Shown here piece by piece: positions 1-10,439 of a stretch of 64,000 nt of DNA (position 1 is the stretch's first letter; each line of letters starts with the position of its first letter). The notes beneath the pieces were generated by a model, which did no database searches, was not told the DNA's origin, and saw only the letters and a list, made by a program, of their open reading frames with translations. Position numbers and translations under genes: made by a program. Source of the stretch: Pomphorhynchus laevis (lineage: Eukaryota; Acanthocephala; Palaeacanthocephala; Echinorhynchida; Pomphorhynchidae); contig WNNJ02000077.1 of NCBI GenBank assembly GCA_012934845.2, positions 1 to 64,000 on the forward strand. Reading direction: 5' to 3'.

Positions 1-60
1 TATCCTGACAATGTCCACAATTGGTGGAAGATATGTTGATAATAAAATCTTAAACGTTTT
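1..60 (+). mobile_element. 3' tail of a Penelope-like element with degenerate hammerhead-like motif (element lies left of window)
   Basis: CTGACAA at 5-11 is followed by a perfect 5-bp stem (TCCAC 14-18, GTGGA 24-28) and then AGATATG. This follows the layout of the hammerhead core (CUGANGA, stem II, GAAA) that Penelope-like elements are known to carry in their terminal repeats, but both conserved boxes are altered, so activity is unlikely. The same sequence follows the GIY-YIG coding remnant at 14,418, which is why it is read here as the tail of a further element to the left. Confidence 0.5.
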
Positions 61-99
61 TTGGCTGTGTTTGGCCCTAAAACCATTCACGAATCAATT

Positions 100-203
100 G
101 TTGAAAACTGTTTAAAAACTGATTTTTAAAAACTGATTGTTAAAAAACTGATGTTAAAAAACTGATTGTTAAAAAACTGATTTCTTAAAAACTAATTGTA
201 AGA
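100..203. repeat. Short tandem AAAAACTGATTGTT-type repeat
   Basis: About seven imperfect copies of a 14-16 bp unit (AAAAACTGAT plus TGTT or TTTT spacers) follow the Penelope-like tail. The block recurs at 14,517-14,620. No coding potential is seen. Confidence 0.8.
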
Positions 204-469
204 AAAAATTACATCAGTTAAAAAACCTATTGTTAAAAAGCAGGTTGATATTACACGATGGTCTTCATCTTCAGAGAAACAGCCATCTTGAGACCATCCA
301 TTTATGTATTTCAAGAATGTTTCTAACTAAGTTTATTAAAAGTTGGTAATATCCACGTAAAGAAATATTACTGTTGCCAAAAATTTCAAATATATGGTAT
401 AACAACATACTATGGATACGCCTGTAAACATATACAGATATATAATGGCCTCTACGTGGTCTTTTTACA

Positions 470-905
470 TGAATAGAGACTGGGGAACTCCACCTGCTAC
501 GAGATACCGCTCCAGATGACAAATTGACAGGGTTCATACTTTTGATTTTTGCCATTTTTCATTTTTTAGATATATAATGTGTATCATACTCGAACATTGG
601 GAAAAGTCACAAAGAGTAAAATAAATAGTGAAATACTTTCAAAATTATATTTTGCCTTGTAATTTAGAGTATAACAGAGATGTTTACTCAGCCATCTCAT
701 GTGCATCAATTGCGTTAACAAACCTATTGTTGTAATTCCAGAGTAATTACAACCAGCAACTGAGCACAACAACTACTAAGCAAAGTGAGCCTAGTAGTGA
801 TATGAACTTAATTAATAATCGCTTAGAAAAAATATCCAAAAAATTGATAAAAATATGGATTATTGTAAAATAGATCTCTGCTTAATAAAAGATGAGTTGG
901 ATAAT
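470..905. repeat. Internal direct repeat A, copy 1
   Basis: It starts at TGAATAGAGACTGGGG and matches 1,800-2,225 closely, 1.33 kb further on. The part at 594-745 is also related to 13,357-13,500, which follows a cysteine-knuckle remnant, so the segment probably derives from a retroelement ORF1 and its flank. All frames are broken and the later part carries small indels relative to the second copy. It recurs in macro-copy 2 at 14,887-15,322. Confidence 0.75.
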
Positions 906-1092
906 ATCAACGAAAGGATTGTGAATTTAGGATATTGAATGAATAAAGTTGTTCATGTACAAGAAAATTACTTGAACAATCAAAAGATCTTTAGCATCCA
1001 AATGATATCGATCCTAAAAGAATACGGACTAGAATTTAAATACGCAGCATCATCTATACAATGAACAATAAAAATGTAGAGATTTCGTTTCA

Positions 1093-1533
1093 TTGAACTG
1101 TGATTCCATATCCAATGCAGCTCATCTTTTAAAAGATGTATGCTTCTACATAGTCGCTTTACAAAAAGCACGAACACAAGGTGTTCGGTCTGAAGTATTT
1201 TTTGAGTATAATTTATTTCAACTAAATATTAAGAACGATAACCCATTTAACCTGGCTAACTATACAAGCAAATATTTACACCCCTCTTTACTAATGTCGG
1301 AAGACAATGGAAAAATAGGTTTGTGGACAAGAATATTTGTAGATGAGTTAAAAATCAATTTTCAGTGGTTAAATGATAATAATTTGGACTTGATAAGCGG
1401 TCGTTACAACGGAAACTGTGGAGTTGATATTATAAGATGCATTAACGATAAGTTTACAGTCAAAACTACAGACGAATATACGTTTTTAATCGTCCAAATA
1501 AGTGGTTATTTACCATCGACTTTGCAATCTTAA
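1093..1533 (+). CDS. Unrecognised 146-codon ORF in the macro-repeat
   Basis: This open frame lies between the two copies of direct repeat A. The product is mostly hydrophilic, with no signal peptide, membrane segment or motif I recognise. It contains a W-T-R-I-F-V-D-E-L-K stretch and an NGNCG segment. The start codon is not supported by anything else. The surrounding DNA is retroelement debris, so it may be a fragment of a retroelement polyprotein rather than a gene. An identical frame lies at 15,510-15,950, but because the whole block is duplicated this does not show selection. Confidence 0.3.
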   Translation: MNCDSISNAAHLLKDVCFYIVALQKARTQGVRSEVFFEYNLFQLNIKNDNPFNLANYTSKYLHPSLLMSEDNGKIGLWTRIFVDELKINFQWLNDNNLDLISGRYNGNCGVDIIRCINDKFTVKTTDEYTFLIVQISGYLPSTLQS

Positions 1534-1743
1534 ACAGATACAGTGCTATTGACGATATATGGCGGAACAACATTCAATCAAAAACATTATAAGCGAATAC
1601 TGTATGATTGTATTTGAAACGAACTATACAAAAACCTTTTTAAAGACTGTATTTGCCCCTAATACAACCAGCCTTACTAGCTCTTATCAGTTGCTCGCAT
1701 TGTACTTGTATACCTCATCAAAACAGTTGCATTATCAATAAAA

Positions 1744-1770
1744 ATTTATTGATATTTCATATCAATAAAT
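1744..1770. repeat. Perfect 12-bp-arm hairpin
   Basis: The arms ATTTATTGATAT and ATATCAATAAAT surround TTC. It lies 12 bp before a second perfect palindrome at 1,782-1,815. It recurs at 16,161-16,187. Confidence 0.8.
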
Positions 1771-1781
1771 ATTAATATTAT

Positions 1782-1815
1782 CCCCAGTCTCTATTCACCT
1801 GAATAGAGACTGGGG
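1782..1815. repeat. Perfect 16-bp-arm palindrome at the edge of repeat A
   Basis: Arms at 1,782-1,797 and 1,800-1,815 are exact reverse complements around CC. The right arm is the first 16 bases of direct repeat A copy 2. At copy 1 (470) only the right arm is present. It recurs at 16,199-16,232. Confidence 0.85.
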
Positions 1816-2225
1816 AACTCCACCTGCTACGAGATACCGCTCCAGAGGACAAATTGACAGGGTTCATACTTTTGATTTTTGCCATTTTTCATTTTTTAGA
1901 TATATAATGTGTATCATACTCGAACATTGGGAAAAGTCACAAAGAGTATAATAAATAGTGAAATACTTTCAAAATTATATTTTGCCTTGTATTTTAGAGT
2001 ATAACAGAGACGTTTACTCAGGCATCTCATGTGCATCAATTGCGTTAAACAAACCTATTGTTGTGATTCCAGAGAGTAACAACAACCAGCAAGTTGATAA
2101 CAACACCAACTAAGCATAGTGAGGCTAGTAGGGATATGAACTCAATTAATAATCGCTTAGAAGAAATATCCAAAGAAATTGATAAAAATAGGAATTATTG
2201 TCAGATCGAGCTCAGCTTAATAATT
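1799..2225. repeat. Internal direct repeat A, copy 2
   Basis: This is the second copy of 470-905, beginning inside the palindrome at 1,782-1,815. An overlapping open frame (2,094-2,318, 74 codons) has a coiled-coil-like run of I, L, E and K residues that is also recognisable, broken, in copy 1 near 800-900. It may be an ORF1 coiled coil, but no family is identified. It recurs at 16,216-16,642. Confidence 0.7.
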
Positions 2226-2562
2226 TTATTATTGTTAAAAAATATGACACAGATGGAAATGCTCTACACCCAATTGTCCAGCTTACGCGCCTATATAGCT
2301 ACCAAGGCGCATTCCTAATGCCCTAATTAATAATGGTTAGAATAAACGAACGTCGTCAGCAAAGAAACGACAACTACAGGGACCAGCGTAACGCCAAATT
2401 TATAAACTCAGACACGTACAAACACATGTTCGATGCACCAATTGCAGGACCACCTCAAGCAGCAAGATGTCGATCAGCGTTTAGAAGAATGATAAATGCA
2501 AGGACAACAACAAATTTTAAAGCCTCAAAAGAAGCGAAATTTAATACACAGTCCAAAATGCT

Positions 2563-3300
2563 ATGGAACTTTTCAATTTGAAAACCCAAATCAACCAACT
2601 AGTAAATAAATTCGTAGGTCTTGATGCTAAAATACATAGTAATTCCTCTCTCCCTGAATTATATCACCTTCAAACCGACATTCGATCACTCCAATCTCAA
2701 ATTCGAGATACTTCTAAACTAACACATATTGATATCAATAAGGTTGTACTTAAATCATTTTATCAGATTGCTAAATCCGCCGTTCCTTCTCTAGTTCGCC
2801 ATCAACTCATTAGAACCCTGCAATATTCATCCAATTCGTCAGCGTATATCATAGGCAATACTGAACTCCTGAAGACTATAAAGGAGGATTCTTGGAGGTC
2901 ACGAAATGTGATAGTAAGGGTTCTTCCTACTGGAAATGATGACTCCGAAATTCCTAATCTGCTACTCGAACTGGGTCTCAATGTAGATGAAATTCGCAAA
3001 GCCACATTTCGTCGTCTGGTTTCAAATATGAAAATTGTCCTCCCTATGTACTCATCACACTTACTTCATTATTAGTTCAAAAAGTTATCAAAGCGGCACA
3101 CAAGTTAAGAGAAAATGTCACTCGACAGTCGTTTATGTTAATTCTGACCTTTCTAAAGATGTGCGAGAAAGAGAGTTTAAACTTCGCCAACTCTGCCGAA
3201 CTACCCAAGCAGACGATTCGTCTAAATCATACGTTATCAGACATCGACGTGTCGTACCTCTCCCTGTTGCCGCAGTAATGGCATCAACAATTTGACTACC
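2563..3300 (+). pseudogene. LINE ORF1 remnant (RNA-binding type)
   Basis: The first 170-codon frame (2,563-3,075) begins with a heptad-like, coiled-coil-type stretch. It then has the V-I-V-R-V-L-P-T-G and E-L-G-L-N segments typical of LINE ORF1 RRM-like domains. After a frameshift near 3,040-3,060 the following frame (to 3,295) shows the usual ORF1 ending, including Y-V-N-S-D-L-S, RERE and R-R-V-V-P-L-P. A working protein would bind the element's RNA as a chaperone. The frameshift makes this copy dead. Confidence 0.7.
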
Positions 3301-3469
3301 AATAACCTCCGCGATGCCTTCATTTTCTGCCACAAACTTAGGAGATAAACATAACATCTTATCTTCCACTGCATGTTCTTCTAATTCGAAATTGACAAAT
3401 TATAATTATAGCATCGATAAAGCCATTGTGACTTGTGATCAACCTCCTCCTGTATAAAATTCTACTCTA

Positions 3470-4252
3470 AAAATTCTTAACTACAATGCAGAAGGTATCA
3501 AATATTTGCTCTCCTTAGGTTTCGCTGCATACATCTCCTCATTTCACGTAATTATTCTAACATAAACGTTATCCTGCGACCCTTTTATCATATCAGGATT
3601 TCATTGTATAGAAATTCCTGCAACTCTCCTTGGAATGGGACGGCCGCGAGGGGACTTGTTGGTTGGTTTAAATTATGAATTTTCCACGTGGAGTTCAACA
3701 AAAGGTAGCTGTTCGATAGCTGTTAAAACACCCATATGCACATTCGTAGGCTGCTATTTTGGTCCACTGTCATCATCTTCCGAAATAATTGACGAACTCT
3801 CTACATTATTTGCACAGATTAGTTTTTATTGCCCAGTTATAATTGCAGGTGATTTCAACACCCTTTACACTAATCCTCAAAGTACTAAACTACGACTTAT
3901 CTCCAGCTTCCTCTTTAATCTTGGATTAACCCTTCAATCGTCTTCGTCAGATGCAACTTACTATAGTTATAACGGATCCAGAATCATCGACCTTGTATTT
4001 TCATCCACTACCGCACAAGTGACTGTGGACGTAGAAAGTTCGTGGTCGTTTATTCGAAAAAATAAGCCAGTAATTGCCGAAATTGTCATATCACCTCGAC
4101 TTCCAATCTCAAACAATAAAAATCTAGATATCCCAAAATTTAGTCGGCGCATCGACATCACTAAACTAAATACATTTCGAGTTGACATTGCGAAACGATT
4201 ACTAGACATTAATGATTTATCAGATAGCTACGTAACCATTTGTAATGCATAA
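3470..4252 (+). pseudogene. LINE ORF2 endonuclease remnant
   Basis: The start is visible as I-L-N-Y-N-A-E-G-I near 3,470, in broken frames. The 205-codon open frame from 3,635 holds the APE-type signature A-G-D-F-N-T (around 3,847) and R-I-I-D-L-V-F (around 3,980). The usual final S-D-H motif is replaced by a region reading I-R-K-N-K-P-V. The family enzyme nicks target DNA to prime reverse transcription. Loss of the terminal histidine motif and the frame breaks argue it is inactive. Confidence 0.7.
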
Positions 4253-4632
4253 GCTAAGGCTTGCACGACCAGCATCAACGTGAGAAATAAGCAATATTTA
4301 GCCAAACGGCATCCGCACGTTGCTCATTTGCGATCAATTTTTAGACAACTATATTCCTACGCCAAACATGATCCCACTGCTTTTCAACTATACATAAGTT
4401 GAAAACGAGTTTTTTGTGGTCTAATTAAACCTATAAATCTACAGGAGAAAAAGCTAGTTGAGATGATCGAACTAAAAAACGCTGAAAGGTTTTAAAGGAA
4501 ATTGAACTCGTCTCGAAATGGGTCAGTGATTTCCAGCATTTCAATTGATTGAGGGAATCTCACTTTGAATTATTATACGGTTCGTCAACCGTTTAGAATT
4601 TAACATATCGTTGTGATAATCCTTACCTTCTT

Positions 4633-4906
4633 TTGCATAAAGTCCCTCAATATGTCCTTTCCGCCGCACAAGCGAACGTGCTAAACCAACCATTTACCAC
4701 CACGGAGCTTGAAAGTTATCTGCAACATAAAGAAAGAAAAATCTACTGGGACAGATGGTGTCGCAATCGAACATATCAAGGATACATTTGTTTTAGGAAA
4801 AGAAAAAGCACAATTGGTGCAGTACGAGATTTACAAATGTTTATTAATAAATATAATTGCCCTTGGATACAATACTATTTTATCTAGATATTTCAGCAGG
4901 TTTTGA
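4633..4906 (+). pseudogene. LINE reverse transcriptase N-terminal remnant
   Basis: Two overlapping frames are needed: one gives the E-L-E-S-Y-L lead-in and the other (4,709-4,906) the RT entry motif K-S-T-G-T-D-G-V, equivalent to the APGPDG-type motif of non-LTR RTs. The core motifs with the catalytic aspartates are absent because the element breaks off at about 4,906. The recognition rests on one motif plus position after the endonuclease. Confidence 0.6.
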
Positions 4907-4989
4907 TAATATATCTCAAAAATAAATTTTAAAAACATTGATAAGGGATAATGTTTCAAGCAACATAATTAAGAGAATATGAGCTTGCC

Positions 4990-5514
4990 TCAAAGCTATA
5001 TATCCAGACCGGACAATGTTTATCTAAAAGAATCATACAACACATATATAATCCAGAAAAAGGAACTGTCTTCAGTGAATTTTACAACATTGCTGTGAGT
5101 CACTCGCTGATTACTAGTTATAACATGGAACTGCCAAAAATGTGTTTGCCAGAAGACAGTGAAGTTTTCAGTGTGATAAACGAATTGACGTTTAAAGACG
5201 CTGCGAAAATCGAATATTTTCTTAAAACTGATACAGGCACTCATGATATCACATGATGCTCTATAAACAGGATTCTTGATGTATGCTCAATTTCTTTAGA
5301 AAAAGCTTTTATAGATAAAATAAAAAGGATGATAAAAACTACAAAATGCTCTGATATGTATTTATGTGGTGTGATAGACTCGGAATTAAACAAAGAGAGA
5401 ACTACTCTGGAAAAGTGCTTAGAAACACAGAGAGTTGAGATAGGTTCTATGATCGATGTAATAACAGCAACTTCAAAATCATTATCATTGAGCTCTGAAC
5501 GATTACCACAATAA
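4990..5514 (+). pseudogene. Unrecognised broken ORF remnants between two LINE fragments
   Basis: An open frame of about 90 codons runs through 4,990-5,257 without a clear start. A second, 61 codons (5,329-5,514), is rich in E, K and T. Neither matches a family I recognise. Their place just before a cysteine-knuckle ORF1 remnant suggests they are the N-terminal part of that element's ORF1. The copy in the second unit is at 19,407-19,931. Confidence 0.3.
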
Positions 5515-5641
5515 TAAAAATCAGTAAAAATTGTAATAAAAAGATATTTCAGTGAGAATTGGGCAAGACGTGATAATTTTTGTAGAATATAAGGAATTAG
5601 GGTTTACTTATAAAGAATTATAGCATAAGCATTGTTAGAAA

Positions 5642-6640
5642 ATGCAAACAATACGAATATTCGTCAAAATTCTATATTGTGCCTGGGTTCGCCAACCGGC
5701 TAGAAAGTTTGAAAGAATGCAATCCAGTGTTATGTGGACACTTGCTAAAGGCAATGGTAAAATCTCAGTGTTTCAGATTCCAGTGATGAGGGCATTTCCC
5801 AAATATGTGAACATCCCAAAAGTTAATTGTGTCCATTGTGCTCACAGCATGGATCGTACAAATGCCCAAATAAAAACGAAATTAGGTGAAACACATCACA
5901 CATCTTCGCACAAATGTTCTAGTTTTGCTAAATATGTTGATTGGGCAAATTTACAAAATAAAAATGCAACTATTGGCAAACGTTTTGCGGAGGTAGCTAA
6001 GAACAGCAACAGTACTGGGCAAAATAGGACATAGTTAAATAAAAAATTTTAAAAAAGATTCTTTATCTAGAAGATAACATTAAAATATAAAGAACAGAGA
6101 ATCAAAGATTGTTAGATATTTCCCAATATAAAAAATCAGGAAAAAAAACAATAATGTAAATTGTCATTGCACTAATACAGATGATATGAACACAATAGTT
6201 GCTAAAACCAAAATGGAAAGGAAGGGTTCAGAACATTTGAATGTTGATAAATCCCTTATGAGTAAAGAAGACAATGATATGAATACAATAGTTGCTAAAA
6301 CCAAAATGCAAAGTATATAAAAGATATCCAAAAATTTTCAAAGATGGAAAGGAAGGGTTCAGAACATTTGAATGTTGATAGTAAAATTTTTAAATCCCCT
6401 ATGAGTAAAGAAGACAATTCATTGGAGAACTCTAAGAATATGTCATCTTCGAATAGTTCGGATACACCTAGCCACTTAAGGAAGAAGGGTAGCAAAAATA
6501 AGAAGCATAAGACACCATGCAAAGTAAGAGAGCGAAGTTCGTTAGTAGTTCAATCGAAGACATTTTTACAGCTAGCTGGAATATTGCAACAAGCAAGAAC
6601 ATAGGGCATATCTTGTTACCTAACGTAACAGATATTATTT
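5642..6640 (+). pseudogene. I/Jockey-like LINE ORF1 C-terminus and possible ORF2 start
   Basis: The 130-codon frame from 5,642 ends in a zinc-knuckle-like stretch (C-V-H-C, then H-H-T-S-S-H-K-C-S-S-F) followed by a conserved-looking helix, as in gag-like ORF1 proteins of I- and Jockey-group LINEs. A frame at 6,344-6,604 encodes a serine/lysine-rich tail with K-N-K-K-H-K. In another frame near 6,550-6,640 there is a weak endonuclease-start-like A-S-W-N-I ending D-I-I-L-I. A 92-bp segment (6,183-6,274) is partly duplicated at 6,275-6,418. Frames are broken; the copy is at 20,059-21,057. Confidence 0.5.
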
Positions 6641-6836
6641 TAATTACAGGTGGTTAGATCATTAATAGAGAAGTATAGTATGTCTAATTGCTTAAACAAC
6701 TACGATTTTTTTTACTTTCGACTGCAGTTATCCACTACTAGAAAAAGTAATATTAGCGAGAAAATGCTTAAAGAATTCAGAATTGTCTTAAGAACCTAGT
6801 GAGGTAGACTCTTATTAGGGCATAAAATGTGTGTAC

Positions 6837-7187
6837 GATAAATCGAATTCAGGATTTCGTACTGATAAATCGAATTCAGGATTTCGTACTGATAAATCGA
6901 ATTCAGGATTTCGTACTGATAAATCGAATTCAGGATTTCGTACTGATAAATCGAATTCAGGATTTCGTACTGATAAATCGAATTCAGGATTTCGTACTGA
7001 TAAATCGAATTCAGGATTTCGTACTGATAAATCGAATTCAGGATTTCGTACTGATAAATCGAATTCAGGATTTCGTACTGATAACTCGAATTCAGGATTT
7101 CGTACTGATAAATCGAATTCAGGATTTCGTACTGATAAATCGAATTCAGGATTTCGTACTGATAAATCGAATTCAGGATTTCGTACT
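6837..7187. repeat. 27-bp minisatellite, 13 copies
   Basis: Thirteen head-to-tail 27-bp units (6,837-7,187), each containing an EcoRI site (GAATTC). One copy varies (AACTCG near 7,083). Because 27 is a multiple of three, several frames stay open across the array on both strands; these are by-products of the repeat and not genes. The array recurs with the same copy number and the same variant at 21,254-21,604. Confidence 0.98.
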
Positions 7188-7189
7188 GA

Positions 7190-7996
7190 TATCTAAACTC
7201 AATAGCATGGGTTAATAAAGCTAACAGAAGGAATGTAAGGAGATTTTTACCGAACATATTCGAGAACTATCCAATGTGTATTATTAGTAATTAAAATTAT
7301 AACAAAGTGGAGAGGATCAAGAATTTAATCGGAAGAGATTACTTCACCATTATTCCCGATGAATTTACCATTTGTAGGAAACGATGTAGATGCAAATTCT
7401 ACATTGGATTTTACACTTATCGAAAGATCCTCAAATATCAAATTAAATTGTTGAGTAATAAAACAATGATGAAATGAACGAGGGCTATAGAATTTGCTAT
7501 ATATGTTGGAAAGATGTCTTAAAACCAGATTTCAACGTTCACATGAGGGAATAAGACATTTTAATAACAAAATGAAAGATTCAATTAAAATAACGGCTTT
7601 TTTAAAGATTTTAATGATTATAAAAACTGATTTGTTTTGATTATAATAATTTGATTACAATTGAATATTCTTGATATCCTTGATGGCACTTGATGTCCAA
7701 GTGACATCAAAAATTGGATCAAAATTGTATAATAAATATTACTCTCTTATTTACATTCTAATAAAATAAATTAATGTTCACAAATTTTTAACTATTAGTC
7801 TTTTTGAAGTGTTTTGTTTAAAGTACTACTTTTTGGTATTTTTCAAGCGTAAAAGTGTTAAAAATTGTCTTAACAGTGATTCCTTAGTTGGGCAATCAAC
7901 TCGTACATGTCATCTTCAAAAATAAAAACAAATAAACGCAAATTTAAAAAGCAGAAAGATTGAATGAAACTTTAAATAAATTATTACTTAATATAA
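7190..7996. other. AT-rich spacer in the macro-repeat
   Basis: No reading frame, RNA gene or element could be recognised here. The only structure noted is a short inverted pair (CACTTGATGTC / GTGACATCA) around 7,687-7,710. The same stretch is at 21,607-22,413. Confidence 0.6.
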
Positions 7997-8819
7997 TACC
8001 GTTTCTTTCATATTTTAACATTATGACGTGAAAGGAAAGTAAAATTTAAGAAACAAACTATTGTCGTTGTATCAATATATTGTCTCATAAGTGATGGCTA
8101 TTTCCCACTGCTAGATGCAGAAAAGGACTGTCAGACTGCCAACACAAAACATGACTTCTGATGGATATTCATACACATTGAATATCTACAAAACGCAGCA
8201 TAATATATGTTCATTCGAGGTCCGTTTTATGCAGAAAACAGAAATAGATCATAAAGTAGATCATGCATTGTCTTAAATACATTCATCCTCTCGGGTTTAT
8301 ACTTAAATTCTATGAATAGGCCATTAGAACAAAAACGCACCTACCTAAACTGTGCAACGTGAATGCTAAAAACAAAAAACATGACTTTTGATGGATATTC
8401 ATGCACATTGAATATCTACAAAACGCAGCATAATCTATGTCCATTCTAGGCAACCAGTATAAGATATAAAACAGCAAGATTTTTATAGCACTCTTTACAA
8501 GCGCAATACAAGATAAGAAACCAATAACTTTTCCACAATTTACCGGATGTTGCATACACCTGGAATTTCCACAGGATGCAGCATAATCTGTATTCATACT
8601 TTGGAACCTCTGTTTATAACAGTAAGATTTGAATAACACTCTTAATAAGTGCAATACAAGATAAGATACAATACTTCTTGCCTACATTTATCAGTATGAT
8701 ATTTAAAGTAATACTGTTTCTTGCACATTTATACATTATGACTTGGATGGCTAGTAGAATTTAAGAAACAAAGAACTAGTGTTGCTGTGTCGACATATTG
8801 TGTCTCATAAGTGACGGGC
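7997..8819. repeat. Nested local repeats (P-Q-Q-R-Q-R-P arrangement)
   Basis: A 100-110 bp segment at 7,997-8,098 recurs, diverged, at 8,706-8,819. Between them a roughly 65-bp segment occurs three times (8,153-8,222, 8,382-8,452, 8,530-8,600), the first two nearly identical. A 60-bp segment occurs twice (8,470-8,530 and 8,617-8,680). On the minus strand the middle repeats give the 114-codon frame 8,310-8,654 with a repeated D-Y-A-A-x-C motif; its regularity comes from the DNA repeat. It recurs at 22,414-23,236. Confidence 0.7.
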
Positions 8820-9385
8820 CAAAAATTATTGTTGTCTGGTACAGTTTAATTATTGGTCGGCAACTTCAAAGGTATATTTTAAAGGAGGAAGCAATATTAG
8901 TTTAGTCGTTCAGGTTTATTTAAATATACTTAGAGACGGGGTAATAAGCGAATGACTTGTCGTTGTTCTTGTTGTTAAACGTTATTATTTTTTACATTTT
9001 GGCACGTTCTATTTATTTTTTGGTTTAGTAGAATTTAAATTTTTAATATTAGTGTTTCTGCTATGTTGGCCGGAACTGTAAACGTATGTTCGGAGGTGTA
9101 TGATACTCATACATCTGTTCATAAAATACTCATCTATATTTAATAGGAGAACTAAATTATTGAACTGAAATGGTTAGGTATATTAACTTTAGATTATATA
9201 TTTAGAATTCCTGTAAAATTTATGGAAAACATGTAATAACAAAGAAAGTCATTTTTATGGGGTCGTATGTCGTATTTAATTGTCGAGATAATAAAGATTT
9301 TTAGAATATATGAAATACCATGAAAGTATTTATATAAGGAACTTTTCACCTCGATCGATGTTTCTAATTAAAAATTTTCGAAGTA
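8820..9385. other. AT-rich spacer, no recognised feature
   Basis: No coding frame above background is present on either strand, and no terminal repeat was found. The sequence is shared with 23,237-23,802. Confidence 0.6.
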
Positions 9386-10028
9386 CGTTGATAAAGATGA
9401 CCTTAAAGTAAAAGGAAATAAGTTTAGATTGAAATTAACCAATAAAGTTAAAATCAGGAAGCTACGATCAAACCTATCCAGCTGATGGATAAGTTCTCAG
9501 TGATAGATAAGACATCATTAATCAGCAAGGTATTCATATAGCAGATCAAGTGATATCAATAATACCAATACCAATGTCCTTTCAGACGAAAGGACATCTC
9601 GTGTGATTCTAGTAGATAGATCGACACGGAAGACACGTAGCTACGTGGACGGTCGAAAGGCAAAAAGAAATTATTTCAATCATCATAGGCAATTCAAATT
9701 AAAAACATGTGTATACAAGTTTCTAATTTTACAGCAGCCCAGAAAGCAGCCTACGAGTCTTCCTGACTCGTAGGAGCTTCCTTGCTTCTACGAGTTATTC
9801 TACGAGCTTCTTGATTCTACGAGCTTCTTCTAAAGATGACCCTAAGTAATAGAAATGAGCTTAGATTAAAATTAACCAATAAAGTTAAAATCAGGAAGCT
9901 ACGATCAAACCTATCTAGCTGATGCAGAACTCAGTGATAGATAAGATTTATCTATCATTAATATTTATCCATCATTAATCAGCAAGGTATTCATATAGCA
10001 GATCAAGTGATATCAATAATACCAATAC
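9386..10028. repeat. Direct repeat pair of about 195 bp flanking a small ORF
   Basis: 9,386-9,580 and 9,826-10,028 are diverged direct repeats (shared AATTAACCAATAAAGTTAAA core). Both translate in one frame into a basic stretch with K-L-T-N-K-V-K-I-R-K-L-R. Between them lies an open stretch of about 60 codons, arginine/lysine-rich, and at 9,740-9,830 a short degenerate repeat of TCTACGAGCTTCTT. The pair precedes a cysteine-knuckle remnant and may be part of a retroelement ORF1. It recurs at 23,803-24,445. Confidence 0.65.
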
Positions 10029-10039
10029 TTTCGGTAATA

Positions 10040-10433
10040 TGTAAGGATCCTCAATGTTTTCGTTGTCAACAATGAGGACATTTGGCAGGTATTGCAAGTC
10101 TCAGTAAGTAAAATGTGTCAACTGTGCATAAAATAATGATTCTAGGAAATCTCACAAAAATAACCTAATTAAGTGTGCTAATTGTCTGGGAAGACACAAA
10201 GCATACAAGCATTGTTGCAAATGTTTTAAAGAATACAGATAAAATCAGTGCTACCCTATCAAGAAACACTTCAACAATTAGCAAATATAATTTTAGCAGT
10301 ACCAGTTATTCTTTGAAAACCTCAACAAAAGATGGTATCAATGAAGTTCAAAATTTACTAAATCCAATGCTTAAAATTATATACTTTGACGACATAAATA
10401 CAAAGTTTAAAACAAAACGTTCATCAGATTAAA
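10040..10433 (+). pseudogene. Cysteine-knuckle LINE ORF1 remnant
   Basis: Spread over more than one frame, the region shows C-F-R-C-Q-Q then G-H, C-V-N-C, and K-C-A-N-C with R-H-K-A-Y-K-H-C-C-K-C-F. This is the triple CCHC array typical of gag-like ORF1 proteins of I/Jockey/R1-type LINEs, which bind element RNA. The open frame at 10,175-10,432 continues into an S/T/K-rich tail. Its last 130 bp (10,302-10,433) are repeated at 11,178-11,310. The copy is at 24,457-24,850. Confidence 0.55.
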
Positions 10434-10439
10434 TATATT

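Larger units (their letters stand above)
2333..4906 (+). mobile_element. Decayed LINE (ORF1 + APE endonuclease + RT start), macro-copy 1
   Basis: A non-LTR retrotransposon remnant reads ORF1, endonuclease and the beginning of the reverse transcriptase in order on the plus strand, and stops within the RT. No 3' end or poly-A tail is seen, so the element is truncated as well as decayed. The general layout fits the CR1/Jockey group, but the clade cannot be fixed from these pieces. The short frame at 2,333-2,581 (82 codons, basic N-terminus) precedes ORF1 and may be its N-terminal part. The identical copy is at 16,750-19,323. Confidence 0.75.

Noticed and set aside
6837-7187. CRISPR array
   Set aside because: Repeats are directly tandem with no spacers, and the window is eukaryotic.
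6796-7257. Open frames of 121-153 codons across the minisatellite
   Set aside because: They arise because the 27-bp unit is a multiple of three and lacks stops; they occur on both strands and in several phases, with no protein signature.
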